Source: Actinomycetota bacterium (GTDB lineage Bacteria > Actinomycetota > Acidimicrobiia > Acidimicrobiales > Palsa-688). Taken from it: a stretch of DNA of 34,839 nucleotides. Positions 7,794 through 16,007 of the stretch are shown piece after piece. Every line of letters starts with the position of its first letter. The stretch's first letter is position 1. The position numbers and the translations under genes are program-made. Location: positions 1-34,839 of the forward strand of contig JAJPKN010000032.1 of assembly GCA_021323695.1 (NCBI GenBank), given 5' to 3'. The notes under the pieces were generated by a model. That model did no database searches. It saw nothing but the letters and a program-made list of their open reading frames with translations, and was not told the DNA's origin.

Positions 7794-10700
7794 CAGAACC
7801 GGACCTCCTGGGAGCGCCGGCGCAGCACCACCACTTCGTCCCGCTGAGACCCGGTGGGCCCGTGGTAGTTGAAGCCGTAGGAAAGCTGGGCGTAGCCGCC
7901 CACCATGTGCGTCGGCTTCATCACCACCCGGGTGGGGGAGTTGTCCGTCCCGCCGTGCAGGCCGGAGGCCTCCGACACGGGCATTTGCAGGTGGCGGTCA
8001 ATGGCGTGGTACATAAGCACGGTACCGGGGGGCACCCGGTGGGTGACCGCCGCCCGGGCCACCGTCACCCCGTTGCGGTTGTAAGCCTCGACCCAGTCGT
8101 TGTCGGCCACTCCGATGCGGGCGGCGTCCAGGTCGTTGACCCAGATGACCGGCCCGCCTCGGAACAGGTTGAGCATGTGCAAGTTGTCCTGGTACTCGGA
8201 GTGGATGGACCATTTGCTGTGCGGGGTGAGGAAACGGGCGACGAGCTGCTTGCCGCCCAGGTCCGCCCTCGTTTGGTCGCCGAAGGTCCCCGGTATGTCG
8301 AGAGGCGGCCGGTACACGGGCAGCATCTCGCCCATCTCGGCCACCCAGTCGTGGTCCAAGAAGAAATGTTGGCGGCCGGTCAGGGTGTGCCAGGGCTTTT
8401 TGCGTTCCACGTTGATGGTGAACGGTGCGTAGCGGCGGCGCTCGGACTCGGTGCCGGACCACTCGGGCGAGCAGATGACCGTGCGGGGCTGGGTCACCGT
8501 GTCGGCGAAAGTGATGCGGTCCCCGGCCCGTTCGTGGGCCAGGTCGGCCAGGGGCACGCCCGTGAGCTCCTCGAGCTCCTTGAAACCGGCCACGGCCAGG
8601 CGGCCGTTGGTCGTGCCCGACAGGGCCAGGATGGCCTCGCAGAACAGGTCGTCGCGGTCCAGCCGGGGCCGGCCGTCGGCCGGCCCGCCCCGGACGGTGC
8701 CGTTGCGCTGGCGGAGGTACTGGACCTCTTGGCCCACCGGCATGCGGACGCCCTTCACCGTGGCCCCCAGCTCGTCGACCAACGGGCCCAGGGCGCGCCA
8801 GCGCTCGGCCAGGTGGGGGTAGTCCCGTTCGACCACCACCAGGCGGGGCATGGTGCGGCCCGGGACCGGCTCGCACTCCCCGGTCTTCCAGTCGAGGGCC
8901 CGGCCACCGGGCTGGGCGCACTCGTCCGGGGTGTCGTGGAGGAGGGGCACGGCCAGTACGTCGCGCCGTACGCCCAGGTGGGCCTCCGACAGGCGCGACA
9001 CTTCTTCGGCCAGCCCGGCGAAGATCTCGAAGTCGCTGCGGGCCTCCCAGGGCGGGGCGATGGCCGGGTTGAAGCTGTGCACGAAGGGGTGCATGTCGGT
9101 CGAGGACAGGTCGTGCTTTTCGTACCAGGTGGCGGTGGGCAGGACGATGTCGGCGTATATGCCGGTCGACGTCATGCGGAAATCGATGGAGACGAGCAGG
9201 TCGAGCTTGCCCTCAGCCCCCTGGTCGTGCCAGGTGACCTCCGAAGGCCGGGCCTCTGGAGGGCACTCAGCCGCGGCCACCGCGTTGTCGGCGCCGAGGA
9301 GGTGCTTCAGGAAGTACTCGTGGCCTTTCCCCGAGGAACCCAGCAGGTTGGAGCGCCACACCAACAGCACCCGGGGGAAGTTCCTGGGGTCGTCGGGGTC
9401 GTTGGCAGCAAAGCTCATCCGGCCTGCCTTCAGTTCCTCGACCACGAAGTCCTCCACCGGCTTGCCGGCAGCTTGGGCCTGGTCAGCCAGTTCCAGCGGG
9501 TTGCGGTCGAAGGCCGGGTGGGAGGGGAGCCAGCCCTGCCGAGCGGAGTAAGCGTAGAGGTCGGCAGTGCTCTTGCCGGCGAACAGGCCTCGCCCGAGGG
9601 GGCTGGCCAGGGCGCTGGCGTGGCTGGCTTCGTAGCGCCATTGGTCAGTGGCCAGGTACCAGAACGGGGTCCCGGCCATGTGCCGGGTGGGCCTCACCCA
9701 GTCGGCGGCGAAGGCGAGCGTCGACCAGCCGGTCAGGGGCCGGACCTTTTCCTGGCCCACGTAGTGCGCCCAGCCGCCGCCGTTCACCCCCTCGCAACCG
9801 CACAGCAGGAGCAGGGCGAGGAAGCTCCGGTAGTTGAGGTCGGAGTGGAACCAGTGGTTGGTGCCGGCCCCCATGGCGATCATCGACCTCCCCCCGGACA
9901 CCTCGGCGTTGCGGGCGAACTCGCGCGCCACCCGGGTGGCGGCGGCGGCCGGTACCGAGGTGAGCTTTTCCTGCCAGGCCGGGGTGCAGGGGGAGGAGGC
10001 GTCGTCGTAGCCGGTGGGCCAGTCACCGGGCAGGCCGGGCCGGGCCACCCCGTAGTGGGCCATGACCAGGTCGAACACCGTGGTCACCCAGCGGCCGGCC
10101 ACCCAGACGGCCGGTACCGAGCGCCGGAGCAGGCTGCCGCCCTGGCCCGTGCCGGGCAGGTCGAAGCGGGGCAGGTCGACCAGCACCGCCTTCGCCTCAG
10201 GCCGGCCGTAGAGGGACAGGGCGGGCTGGGTGCCGTCCAGGTTGAGGTTCCAGCGGCCCTTGCCGTCAGGGGCCCAGCGAAAGCCGATGGAGCCGTTGGG
10301 GACTACTGGTGCGCCGCTGGCCTGGTCGAGCACCACTGTCTTCCAGGCTGCCCCCTCGCCGGTGCCCCCCAGGTCGGCCGCGGTGAGGAAATGGCCGGCC
10401 CGGTAGCCCCCGGTGCCCTCCCGTTCGTCCAGCCCGACCAAGAAGGGCAGGTCGGTGTAGGTGCGGGCGTACTCCTCGAAGCGGGGCACGCGGCGGTCCC
10501 GGTAGAACTCGGAGAGGACCACGTGGCCCATGGCCAGGGCCAGGGCGGCGTCGGTGCCGGGGGAGGCGGCCAGCCAGTCGTCGGCGAACTTGGTGTGGTC
10601 GGAGTAGTCGGGGGAGACCACCACCACCTTTTGGCCCCGGTAACGGGCCTCGACCATGAAATGGGCGTCCGGGGTACGGGTGATGGGCAGGTTGGTGCCC

Positions 10701-11485
10701 CAGATGATGAGGTAGGAGGCGTTCCACCAGTCGGCCGACTCGGGCACGTCGGTCTGGTCGCCGAAGGTCTGGGGGGACGCCACGGGCAGGTCGGCGTACC
10801 AGTCGTAGAACGACAGGACGGTGCCGCCGAACAGCGAGTAAAAACGGGTGCCCGCCGCGTAGGAGGTCATCGACATGGCCGGGATGACCGTGAAGCCGAC
10901 GGTGCGGTCGGGGCCGTAGGTGGCGGCTGTGTGCACGTGGGCAGCGGCGATGACCTCGAGCACCTCGTCCCAGCTGGCCCGTACGAAGCCGCCCCGGCCC
11001 CGTTCCCGCTTGTAGGCGGCGGCCTGGGGGCCCCCGGTCAGCTCGGCCCAGGCCTTGACCGGGTCGCCCAGCCGGGCCCGGGCCTGCCGGTAGGCCTCCA
11101 GCAGGGCGGCGCGGACGTACGGGTAGCGGACGCGGGCCGGCGAGTACGTGTACCAGGAAAAAGACGCCCCCCGCGGGCAGCCCCGGGGTTCGTACTCAGG
11201 GGAGCCAGGCCCGATGGAGGGGTAGTCGACCGCCTGGGTCTCCCAGGTTATGATCCCGTCCTTGACGAACACCCGCCAGGAGCACGACCCCGTGCAGTTG
11301 ACCCCGTGAGTACTGCGCACGACCTTGTCGTGGCGCCAGCGTTCCCGGTAGAACTCCTCGGCCTGGCGCCCGCCCCGCCGGTGCAGCTCCCGGCTGTCGG
11401 GGGAGGGCTCGCCCCGCTGGATGTAGCGGGCCGGGCGCACCAGGCCGCTGTCGGCGATCACCTCGGGGCCCGATGTAGGCCGCAT
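7793..11485 (-). CDS. narG: Respiratory nitrate reductase alpha subunit (Mo-bisMGD)
   Basis: This 1230-residue catalytic subunit reduces nitrate to nitrite at a molybdenum bis-MGD centre facing the cytoplasm. The FS0 [4Fe-4S] ligands typical of NarG are visible near the N-terminus: HGVNCTGSC (His60, Cys64, Cys68) and Cys103 in RGCPRG. The SFYDWYADLP and QTDVPESADWW segments (about residues 224-254) match the region holding the Asp ligand of Mo in E. coli NarG. There is no Tat signal, as expected for cytoplasm-facing Nar. The ATG at 11485 is preferred over the adjacent GTG at 11488 because GGTGAG (11491-11496) sits five bases upstream of the ATG. It heads the overlapping narGHJI-TDT operon; control is probably exerted from the 200-bp divergent region. 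Confidence 0.97.
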   Translation of the reverse strand: MRPTSGPEVIADSGLVRPARYIQRGEPSPDSRELHRRGGRQAEEFYRERWRHDKVVRSTHGVNCTGSCSWRVFVKDGIITWETQAVDYPSIGPGSPEYEPRGCPRGASFSWYTYSPARVRYPYVRAALLEAYRQARARLGDPVKAWAELTGGPQAAAYKRERGRGGFVRASWDEVLEVIAAAHVHTAATYGPDRTVGFTVIPAMSMTSYAAGTRFYSLFGGTVLSFYDWYADLPVASPQTFGDQTDVPESADWWNASYLIIWGTNLPITRTPDAHFMVEARYRGQKVVVVSPDYSDHTKFADDWLAASPGTDAALALAMGHVVLSEFYRDRRVPRFEEYARTYTDLPFLVGLDEREGTGGYRAGHFLTAADLGGTGEGAAWKTVVLDQASGAPVVPNGSIGFRWAPDGKGRWNLNLDGTQPALSLYGRPEAKAVLVDLPRFDLPGTGQGGSLLRRSVPAVWVAGRWVTTVFDLVMAHYGVARPGLPGDWPTGYDDASSPCTPAWQEKLTSVPAAAATRVAREFARNAEVSGGRSMIAMGAGTNHWFHSDLNYRSFLALLLLCGCEGVNGGGWAHYVGQEKVRPLTGWSTLAFAADWVRPTRHMAGTPFWYLATDQWRYEASHASALASPLGRGLFAGKSTADLYAYSARQGWLPSHPAFDRNPLELADQAQAAGKPVEDFVVEELKAGRMSFAANDPDDPRNFPRVLLVWRSNLLGSSGKGHEYFLKHLLGADNAVAAAECPPEARPSEVTWHDQGAEGKLDLLVSIDFRMTSTGIYADIVLPTATWYEKHDLSSTDMHPFVHSFNPAIAPPWEARSDFEIFAGLAEEVSRLSEAHLGVRRDVLAVPLLHDTPDECAQPGGRALDWKTGECEPVPGRTMPRLVVVERDYPHLAERWRALGPLVDELGATVKGVRMPVGQEVQYLRQRNGTVRGGPADGRPRLDRDDLFCEAILALSGTTNGRLAVAGFKELEELTGVPLADLAHERAGDRITFADTVTQPRTVICSPEWSGTESERRRYAPFTINVERKKPWHTLTGRQHFFLDHDWVAEMGEMLPVYRPPLDIPGTFGDQTRADLGGKQLVARFLTPHSKWSIHSEYQDNLHMLNLFRGGPVIWVNDLDAARIGVADNDWVEAYNRNGVTVARAAVTHRVPPGTVLMYHAIDRHLQMPVSEASGLHGGTDNSPTRVVMKPTHMVGGYAQLSYGFNYHGPTGSQRDEVVVLRRRSQEVRF

Positions 11486-11685
11486 CACGGCTCACCGTAG
11501 CCCCGGCCCCCCAACTTGTCGAGCGCTACTCGGCGGGCCGGCCCGGGTGCAACTGGTCGCATGAGCCGGTACCGTAGCCGCACCAACTAGGTCTGTTCAA
11601 ATCTAGAAATACATGGCGGGCGGGTGCAGGGGGCTCGCAGGGACAGACGTGGTAGTACCCAGCGGGGTGGTACATTGTTACAAAG
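11486..11685. promoter_or_regulatory. Divergent promoter region between narG and the cysteine-bearing HTH regulator
   Basis: These 200 bp hold no gene and are locally AT-richer. A possible narG promoter on the minus strand is TTGAAC (11595-11600) with TACGGT (11571-11576), spacer 18. An imperfect dyad, GTAGTACC (11652-11659) and GGTGGTAC (11666-11673), lies 13 bp before the regulator's ATG and could be its operator. Both are weak pattern matches. The regulator has no obvious ribosome-binding site, so its mRNA may be leaderless. Confidence 0.4.
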
Positions 11686-12459
11686 ATGAGCCCACTTTTG
11701 TCGACCCCCCGCACCGTCCCTGACGACGTGCAGGCCCAGGCCCGGGCACTGGGGGACCCCACCCGTTTCCGGATCTTCCGCTATATCTTCGAGGCGGCCC
11801 GGCCGGTGGACGTGGCTGAGCTGACGGGCTACATGCAGCTCAACCACAACGCCGTGCGCCAGCACCTCGAGGTGCTGACCGGGGCGGGCCTGGTGGTCGA
11901 GAGCCAAGAGGAGCGGCACCGGCCCGGGCGGCCACGGCTGCTCTACGAGGCGGCACCGGGCTCAGCCGGGCTGTGGGGCACCCCCGGCCCCTACGAGCAA
12001 CTGGCGGCGTCGCTGGCCGAGGCCATGCGGACCGGCGCCGCGCCCGAGCAGGTCGGGCACCGGCTGGGACTGGCTCGCGCCCGGGAGATCGCCCGCCGTG
12101 GCCAGGTAGCCGACCCGGTGGCCGCGCTGGAGCACGAGATGGCCCGGGCCGGTTTCAAGCCGGTGCGGCGCGAGCGGCCGCGGGGCTTGGAGCTGGTGCT
12201 CGAGAACTGCCCGTTCGAGACGGCCGCAGCCGTCAATGCCAAGGCGGTCTGCGAGGTCCACCGGGGCCTGGCCCGGGGCCTGGCCGAGGGCCTCGGGGGC
12301 ATCGAGGTGGAAGAGCTGGTGGCCAAGAACCCCCGCCGGGCCGGCTGCCGGTTGCTCGTCCGGCCGGAGTGGCCGGCTGAGCCCGTCCCGCCGGGCCCGG
12401 CCACCGGCCCCCAGCCGTCTGCTGCTGGTGGCTCCTCGGCGGCTGTCGCCCGCCGGTAA
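11686..12459 (+). CDS. ArsR/SufR-like HTH regulator with C-terminal cysteine set, probable nar regulator
   Basis: This 257-residue protein begins with a winged-helix domain (about residues 15-90). It contains ALGDPTRFRIFRYI, a recognition-helix stretch NHNAVRQHLEVLTGAGLV and a wing ERHRPGRPRLLYE. The C-terminal domain carries NCPF (Cys175), AVCEVH (Cys189 and His192) and AGCRLL (Cys221). This CPF-x(n)-C-x(n)-C spacing resembles the iron-sulfur-binding region of SufR-type regulators. Divergence from narG across a 200-bp promoter region suggests it controls nitrate respiration, perhaps sensing oxygen, NO or iron-sulfur status; that is inference. The last about 30 residues are low-complexity, and the stop codon lies in a tandem-repeat array. 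It could instead be a redox-insensitive ArsR relative. Confidence 0.8.
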   Translation: MSPLLSTPRTVPDDVQAQARALGDPTRFRIFRYIFEAARPVDVAELTGYMQLNHNAVRQHLEVLTGAGLVVESQEERHRPGRPRLLYEAAPGSAGLWGTPGPYEQLAASLAEAMRTGAAPEQVGHRLGLARAREIARRGQVADPVAALEHEMARAGFKPVRRERPRGLELVLENCPFETAAAVNAKAVCEVHRGLARGLAEGLGGIEVEELVAKNPRRAGCRLLVRPEWPAEPVPPGPATGPQPSAAGGSSAAVARR

Positions 12460-12546
12460 GGCGCGTGCCGACCGCCGGTGAGCAAGGCACGTGCCGGCCG
12501 CCAATGAAGCACCGCCCGCCCGCCAATGAAGCACCTGCCGGCCGCC
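12455..12546. repeat. Four degenerate 22-26 bp tandem repeats
   Basis: Four consecutive units each begin with GGT(A/G)AG or AATGAAG and end in ACCGCC, GGCCGCC or CCCGCC. They share a core like GCACGTGCCGGCCGCC. The array starts on the stop codon of the HTH regulator and runs into the terminator hairpin. The units are too short and too divergent for CRISPR, and no spacer structure is present. Confidence 0.7.
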
Positions 12547-12566
12547 CCGGGGCAGCCGGCAGGTGC
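12531..12566. terminator. Perfect 12-bp stem between convergent genes
   Basis: GCACCTGCCGGC (12531-12542) and GCCGGCAGGTGC (12555-12566) are exact reverse complements with a 12-nt loop. The stem lies 72 bp after the HTH regulator and 35 bp after the substrate-binding-protein gene, which converge here. The symmetric stem could terminate both. No T-tract follows, as is common in high-GC genomes. Confidence 0.7.
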
Positions 12567-12600
12567 CTGAGGGAGAACTGCCCCCGACGGGCCGGAGGGC

Positions 12601-13620
12601 TTACAACGAGGTCTTGTAGTAGTACTTGGCCACGGCCGGGTTGTTGGCGGTGGCGGTGGTGGCTACCACGTTCTTCAACAGAACCGACTTTTGGATGGCG
12701 GACTTGTGGCCGGTCAGGTAGTTGTAGGCGTCCAAGACAGCCAGCCGGCCTTCCTCCGCTGGGTTCTGGATGACCAGGATGTTGATGACCCCTTGCTTCA
12801 GGAGGGTCACCTCGGCGGGCTCGGCGTCATAGCCGGCCACGAACACCTTGCCCTTGTCGCCCACGGCGTCCACACCCTTGGCTGCCCCCTCAGCGGAATA
12901 GAGGTTGGTCCCGAATATCCCCACCAAGCCGGGGTGGGCCAGGATGAGCGCCCGGGCCTGGGACTCCGCTGTGGTCAAGCTGTCGTTGTCGTACTCGGTG
13001 GCCACCACCTTCATGTTCGGGTACTTCTTCATCTCGGCCAGGAAGCCCGCCTGGCGCAGGTCAGTTGTGGAGACGCCCTTTTCGACGTTGATCACCGCCA
13101 CCTCGCCCTTGTCATGGGCCAGCCTGGCGATGGCATCGGCCGCGGTCTCGCCTCCCTGGTAGTTGTCGGAGCTGATGGCGGCGGTGAGAATCGAGGTGTC
13201 CTTCAGCGTGGTGTCCACGGCGATGACGGGTATGCCCGCCTTCACGTAGGCGTCCATGGGCTTGAACAGGGCCACATCGTCGGTCGGGGCGATCAAAAGA
13301 GCGCTCGGGTGGGTGGCCAGGGTGGCTGAAACGATCGGTATCTGCAGCGACTTGTTCCATGTCGTGGCGCCCTTCCAGATGAGGTTGACGCCCAGCTTGG
13401 CCGCTTCTTGCTTCGCCCCCAGGCCCATGGTGATGTAGAAGGGGTCGGTGGTGAGGCCGGGTATGAGGACCACGTTGTACTTCGAGGCGGCGCCGGAGGC
13501 AACTGCCCCAGGCCCGGCGGCGCCAGTCATGAGCACGCCCGACATGAGCGAGACGGCGGCGGCCGCGGTGGCCAACCGGAAGCCCCGGCGCCGGGAGACC
13601 GGCTTTGTTACTTCCCTCAT
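12601..13620 (-). CDS. Ribose-type ABC transporter substrate-binding protein
   Basis: This 339-residue secreted protein is of the Peripla_BP_4/RbsB type, binding a monosaccharide or similar polyol for import. The signal peptide is basic (SRRRGFRLATAAAA) with a hydrophobic core to about residue 45; mature sequence follows at about SKYNVVLIPG. Fold motifs include DPFYITMGLGAKQEA, PIVSATLATHPSALLIAP, GIPVIAVDT and the hinge-region VFVAGYDAEP. The signal region has no Cys lipobox, which is unusual for a Gram-positive binding protein. The ATG at 13620 is chosen over an upstream GTG-like extension because AGGAGG sits ten bases upstream. It is last in an ATPase-permease-binding protein operon. Ligand identity cannot be read from sequence. 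Confidence 0.93.
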   Translation of the reverse strand: MREVTKPVSRRRGFRLATAAAAVSLMSGVLMTGAAGPGAVASGAASKYNVVLIPGLTTDPFYITMGLGAKQEAAKLGVNLIWKGATTWNKSLQIPIVSATLATHPSALLIAPTDDVALFKPMDAYVKAGIPVIAVDTTLKDTSILTAAISSDNYQGGETAADAIARLAHDKGEVAVINVEKGVSTTDLRQAGFLAEMKKYPNMKVVATEYDNDSLTTAESQARALILAHPGLVGIFGTNLYSAEGAAKGVDAVGDKGKVFVAGYDAEPAEVTLLKQGVINILVIQNPAEEGRLAVLDAYNYLTGHKSAIQKSVLLKNVVATTATANNPAVAKYYYKTSL

Positions 13621-13647
13621 ATTCCTTGTTCCTCCTTTGTGTTTGGG

Positions 13648-13685
13648 TTGTTTGTGAGTGCCAGAGATTTGTTTGTTAGTGCCAG
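13648..13685 (-). repeat. Paired 17-bp direct repeat in the leader of the binding-protein gene
   Basis: Read on the minus strand, CTGGCACTAACAAACAA and CTGGCACTCACAAACAA differ at one base and start 21 bp apart. They lie in an A/C-rich stretch 28-65 bp before the binding-protein start codon, in the gap after the permease. The stretch is unlike the GC-rich surroundings. A regulatory or RNA-stability role is possible, or a small tandem duplication. Confidence 0.6.
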
Positions 13686-13717
13686 GCACATGGCTTGCGG
13701 CCTCAGCACCTCGGCGG

Positions 13718-14776
13718 TCACAGCTCAGCCAGGCGGAGCCGTACCTGGTCCAAAGCCACCGCCCCGATGATGATGATGCCGGTCACGACCTCGGTCCAGC
13801 TGCCGTTGACGTTCACCAGCACCAAGCCGGTGACCAGTAGGGAAATGATCATGGTGCCAACGAAGGTCCCCAGCATGTGGCCCCGGCCCCCGAACAAGCT
13901 GGCGCCCCCGATCACCACCGCGGCAATGGCGTCCAGTTCGTCGTTCTGGCCCGACAAGGGGGACGCCACCGCCTGGTTGGCCATGACCATCATCCCGGCC
14001 AGGCCGGCCAGTAGGCCCGAGATGGCGTAGACCCACACCAGGTGACGGTCGACGTTGATCCCGGCCCGCCGGGCGGCCAGCCCGTTGCTGCCTATGGCGT
14101 AGGTCCTCAAGCCAAAGCGGGTCCGGTGCAAGAACAGCCCGAAGACGACCGTGGCCACCACGGCCACGAGGAAGGTGGTGTAGATCCAGCCTCCAACCGC
14201 GCCGTTGCCGATGTTGCCGATCTGGGGGGGCAGGGTCGACACCTCGGTACCCCCGTTGACCAAGGAGGGAGCCGCGCCGACAGCAGTCAGGCTGCCCAGG
14301 GTGACGATGAAGGGCGGGAGCTTGAGCCGAGTGATCAAAAAGCCGTTGGCGGCCCCGATCAAAAAGCCTATGGCGATGGCCAGGGCGAAGCCGACGATGG
14401 TCGTGAGCAGGCTGCTGTCGCCCGAGTTGAGCATTCCCTGCATGACCCAGCCCGACATCATGCCGGTGAAGCCAAGGACGGCCCCGTCGGACAGGTCGAT
14501 GCCACCGGTCAAGATCACGAACGTCTGGCCGATGGCGAGGAGCAGGTACTCGACCGAGAAGTTGGAGATGCTGAGCCAGGCCCCTTTGGTGAACAACTGA
14601 GTGTTCAGGAGGCCGAACACCAGCACCAGCAGGCCCAGGACGCCGACTATCCAAAAGTCGCCGACCCGGTCCACCAGGTCGAGCCAGGCCGGCCGTTCCC
14701 CCGGGGAGGCACCCTCCGGCCGGGCCGGGGGAGCACTGGCCGGCGGTGAGAAGGCAGCGGGCAGCCTAACGGGCAC
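13718..14776 (-). CDS. Ribose-type ABC transporter permease
   Basis: This 352-residue multi-span membrane protein belongs to the RbsC/XylH/AraH permease family. A Pro/Ala-rich cytoplasmic N-tail (about 30 residues) is followed by roughly eight to ten spans. The family hallmark ILTGGIDLSDGAVLGF lies near residue 90. GFLITRLKLPPFIVTLG and ARRAGINVDRHLVWVYAISG are also conserved; the latter is part of the loop contacting the ATPase. It starts at a GTG (14776), 89 bp after the ATPase gene, and this gap carries part of a tandem-repeat array. It works with the single-cassette ATPase upstream and the binding protein downstream as one importer. Confidence 0.93.
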   Translation of the reverse strand: MPVRLPAAFSPPASAPPARPEGASPGERPAWLDLVDRVGDFWIVGVLGLLVLVFGLLNTQLFTKGAWLSISNFSVEYLLLAIGQTFVILTGGIDLSDGAVLGFTGMMSGWVMQGMLNSGDSSLLTTIVGFALAIAIGFLIGAANGFLITRLKLPPFIVTLGSLTAVGAAPSLVNGGTEVSTLPPQIGNIGNGAVGGWIYTTFLVAVVATVVFGLFLHRTRFGLRTYAIGSNGLAARRAGINVDRHLVWVYAISGLLAGLAGMMVMANQAVASPLSGQNDELDAIAAVVIGGASLFGGRGHMLGTFVGTMIISLLVTGLVLVNVNGSWTEVVTGIIIIGAVALDQVRLRLAEL

Positions 14777-14819
14777 GGCCGCCCCTCATGGCCGTCGTGC
14801 GGCCCGGTCGCAGCTCGGC

Positions 14820-14873
14820 GGCGGCACCCCTGCGCACGGCGGCACCCCTGCGCGCGGCGGCACCCCTAAGCAC
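14820..14873. repeat. Three 18-bp tandem repeats at the ATPase-permease junction
   Basis: Three contiguous copies of GGCGGCACCCCTGCGCAC occur at 14820-14837, 14838-14855 and 14856-14873, with 1 mismatch in copy 2 and 2 in copy 3. The third copy contains the stop codon of the ATPase gene (14866-14868). This is the cleanest of several unrelated tandem arrays at gene junctions in this window. Confidence 0.85.
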
Positions 14874-15714
14874 TGCGGCGGGCTCCCAGTGCGGCGCCGG
14901 TGATCCAGCTCACGATGTCGTCGACGTGGCACTCGGCCGGCCGGAGGTTGGCCACCACCTGGCCACGGAACAGGACGACCACCCGGTCGCAGAGGCGGTG
15001 GATCTGGGGCAGGTTGTGGCTGATCAAAAGGACGGGGACGCCCTGGGAGGCCACCGAGGAGACCAGTTCGCCCACCCTCTCTTGCTGTTCCACGCCCAAG
15101 GCAGCGGTGGGCTCGTCCATGAGGAGCACCCGGGAACCCCAGGCGACGGCTCGCCCCACGGCGATGGCTTGGCGTTGGCCACCCGACAGGCGGCCGGCGG
15201 GGCTGCCTACCGACCCGATCTTGATGCGGGTCCTTTCCAGGTCGGCCTCGGCCGAGGCGGCCATGGCCTTGCGGTCCAGCCAGCCGACCAGGCGCAGCGG
15301 CCCCTTCACCGTCTGTTCCCGGCCGAGGAAGATGTTGGCCCACACGCTCAGGTCGGGGGCCAGGGACAGGTCCTGGTAGACGGTCTCGATGCCCAGGCGC
15401 CGAGCTTCGAGCGACGAGCTGAAGCTGACCCTCTGGCCGTCCACGAAGATGGTGCCGCTGTTGGGTTGGAGCCCCCCCGAGAGGATGTTCACCAAGGTGG
15501 ACTTGCCCGCGCCGTTGTCGCCCACCAGGCCCACCACCTCGCCGGCGTAGATGTCCAGGTCGACGCCGCGAAGGGCCTGCACGCTGCCGAAGTGCTTGGT
15601 GACCCCGCGGGCGGCGATCACCGGCACCTGGCCCTCACCCCTGGGGGCCTGGCCCGGGCCGAGGGCCTGGTCGCCGGGTGGCTCGGGCATTTCATCTGCC
15701 ATCGGACCTGCCAT
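14866..15714 (-). CDS. Sugar ABC transporter ATP-binding protein (single cassette)
   Basis: This 282-residue ATPase has Walker A GDNGAGKST (65-73), Q-loop Gln114 in YQDLS, signature LSGGQ (176-180), Walker B VLLMDEPT (197-203) and a switch His in LLISHNL. It is a single cassette, about half the length of the fused RbsA/XylG type, as seen in FrcA-like systems. The ATG at 15714 is preferred over the GTG at 15720, because AGGAGG lies five bases before the ATG while it would overlap the GTG. It is the first gene of the minus-strand importer operon and diverges from lacI-1 across a 289-bp region holding a perfect palindrome. Confidence 0.95.
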   Translation of the reverse strand: MAGPMADEMPEPPGDQALGPGQAPRGEGQVPVIAARGVTKHFGSVQALRGVDLDIYAGEVVGLVGDNGAGKSTLVNILSGGLQPNSGTIFVDGQRVSFSSSLEARRLGIETVYQDLSLAPDLSVWANIFLGREQTVKGPLRLVGWLDRKAMAASAEADLERTRIKIGSVGSPAGRLSGGQRQAIAVGRAVAWGSRVLLMDEPTAALGVEQQERVGELVSSVASQGVPVLLISHNLPQIHRLCDRVVVLFRGQVVANLRPAECHVDDIVSWITGAALGARRSA

Positions 15715-15741
15715 GGGCACCTCCTGGCCTCATTCGGCCGC

Positions 15742-15842
15742 CACCTGGGCCGTGCCCGGCGCATGCGCCTTGTCCTCGAGCACGTGGGCCCTGCCCGGCA
15801 CATGGGCCCTGCGCCCGGGCAAGTGGGCCTTGCGCCGCCCGG
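15742..15842. repeat. Degenerate 18-23 bp tandem repeats in the divergent promoter region
   Basis: About five units follow the pattern CACGTGGGCCCTGCCCGG with variable ends. The clearest are at 15781-15798 and 15799-15819, with weaker copies on each side. They lie between the ATPase start and the palindromic operator, so they would be transcribed in the 5' leader of the importer operon. Confidence 0.6.
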
Positions 15843-15851
15843 CCATTCGAT

Positions 15852-15863
15852 GACAACGTTGTC
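15852..15863. promoter_or_regulatory. LacI-type operator for the divergent sugar operons
   Basis: GACAACGTTGTC is a perfect 12-bp palindrome with the central CG typical of LacI-family operators. It sits in the AT-richer part of the importer/LacI intergenic region, 138 bp before the ATPase start and 141 bp before lacI-1. The adjacent regulator is the obvious candidate to bind it; binding is inferred. Confidence 0.65.
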
Positions 15864-15917
15864 GTATGAGCGGCATTCGTAACAGGTGAGCAACCGCTTG
15901 TCAAGGAGGGCCAGTCA

Positions 15918-16007
15918 GTGCTGGGGCCCGGGACATGGCCAAGGGCTCTTGGGCCGGCGCCGGGCCCGACCAGGGGCGGTGCCGTGAACGATAGGCCGGT
16001 GCCGTGA
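15918..16007 (+). CDS. Possible 29-codon leader ORF upstream of lacI-1
   Basis: A GTG at 15918 has the strongest ribosome-binding site of the region, AAGGAGG eight bases upstream. It opens a 29-codon Gly/Pro-rich frame whose TGA overlaps the GTG start of lacI-1 (GTGA). The lacI-1 start itself has no good ribosome-binding site, so coupling through this leader is possible. The peptide matches nothing I recognise, and a chance frame remains plausible. Confidence 0.3.
   Translation: MLGPGTWPRALGPAPGPTRGGAVNDRPVP

Noticed and set aside
7862..11500. Very long open frame on the plus strand opposite narG
   Set aside because: High-GC codon bias keeps antisense frames open. The translation is low-complexity and the minus strand encodes an unmistakable NarG.
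12455..12546. Possible CRISPR array
   Set aside because: Units are contiguous, degenerate and without spacers, and no cas gene is present. The same holds for the other tandem arrays.
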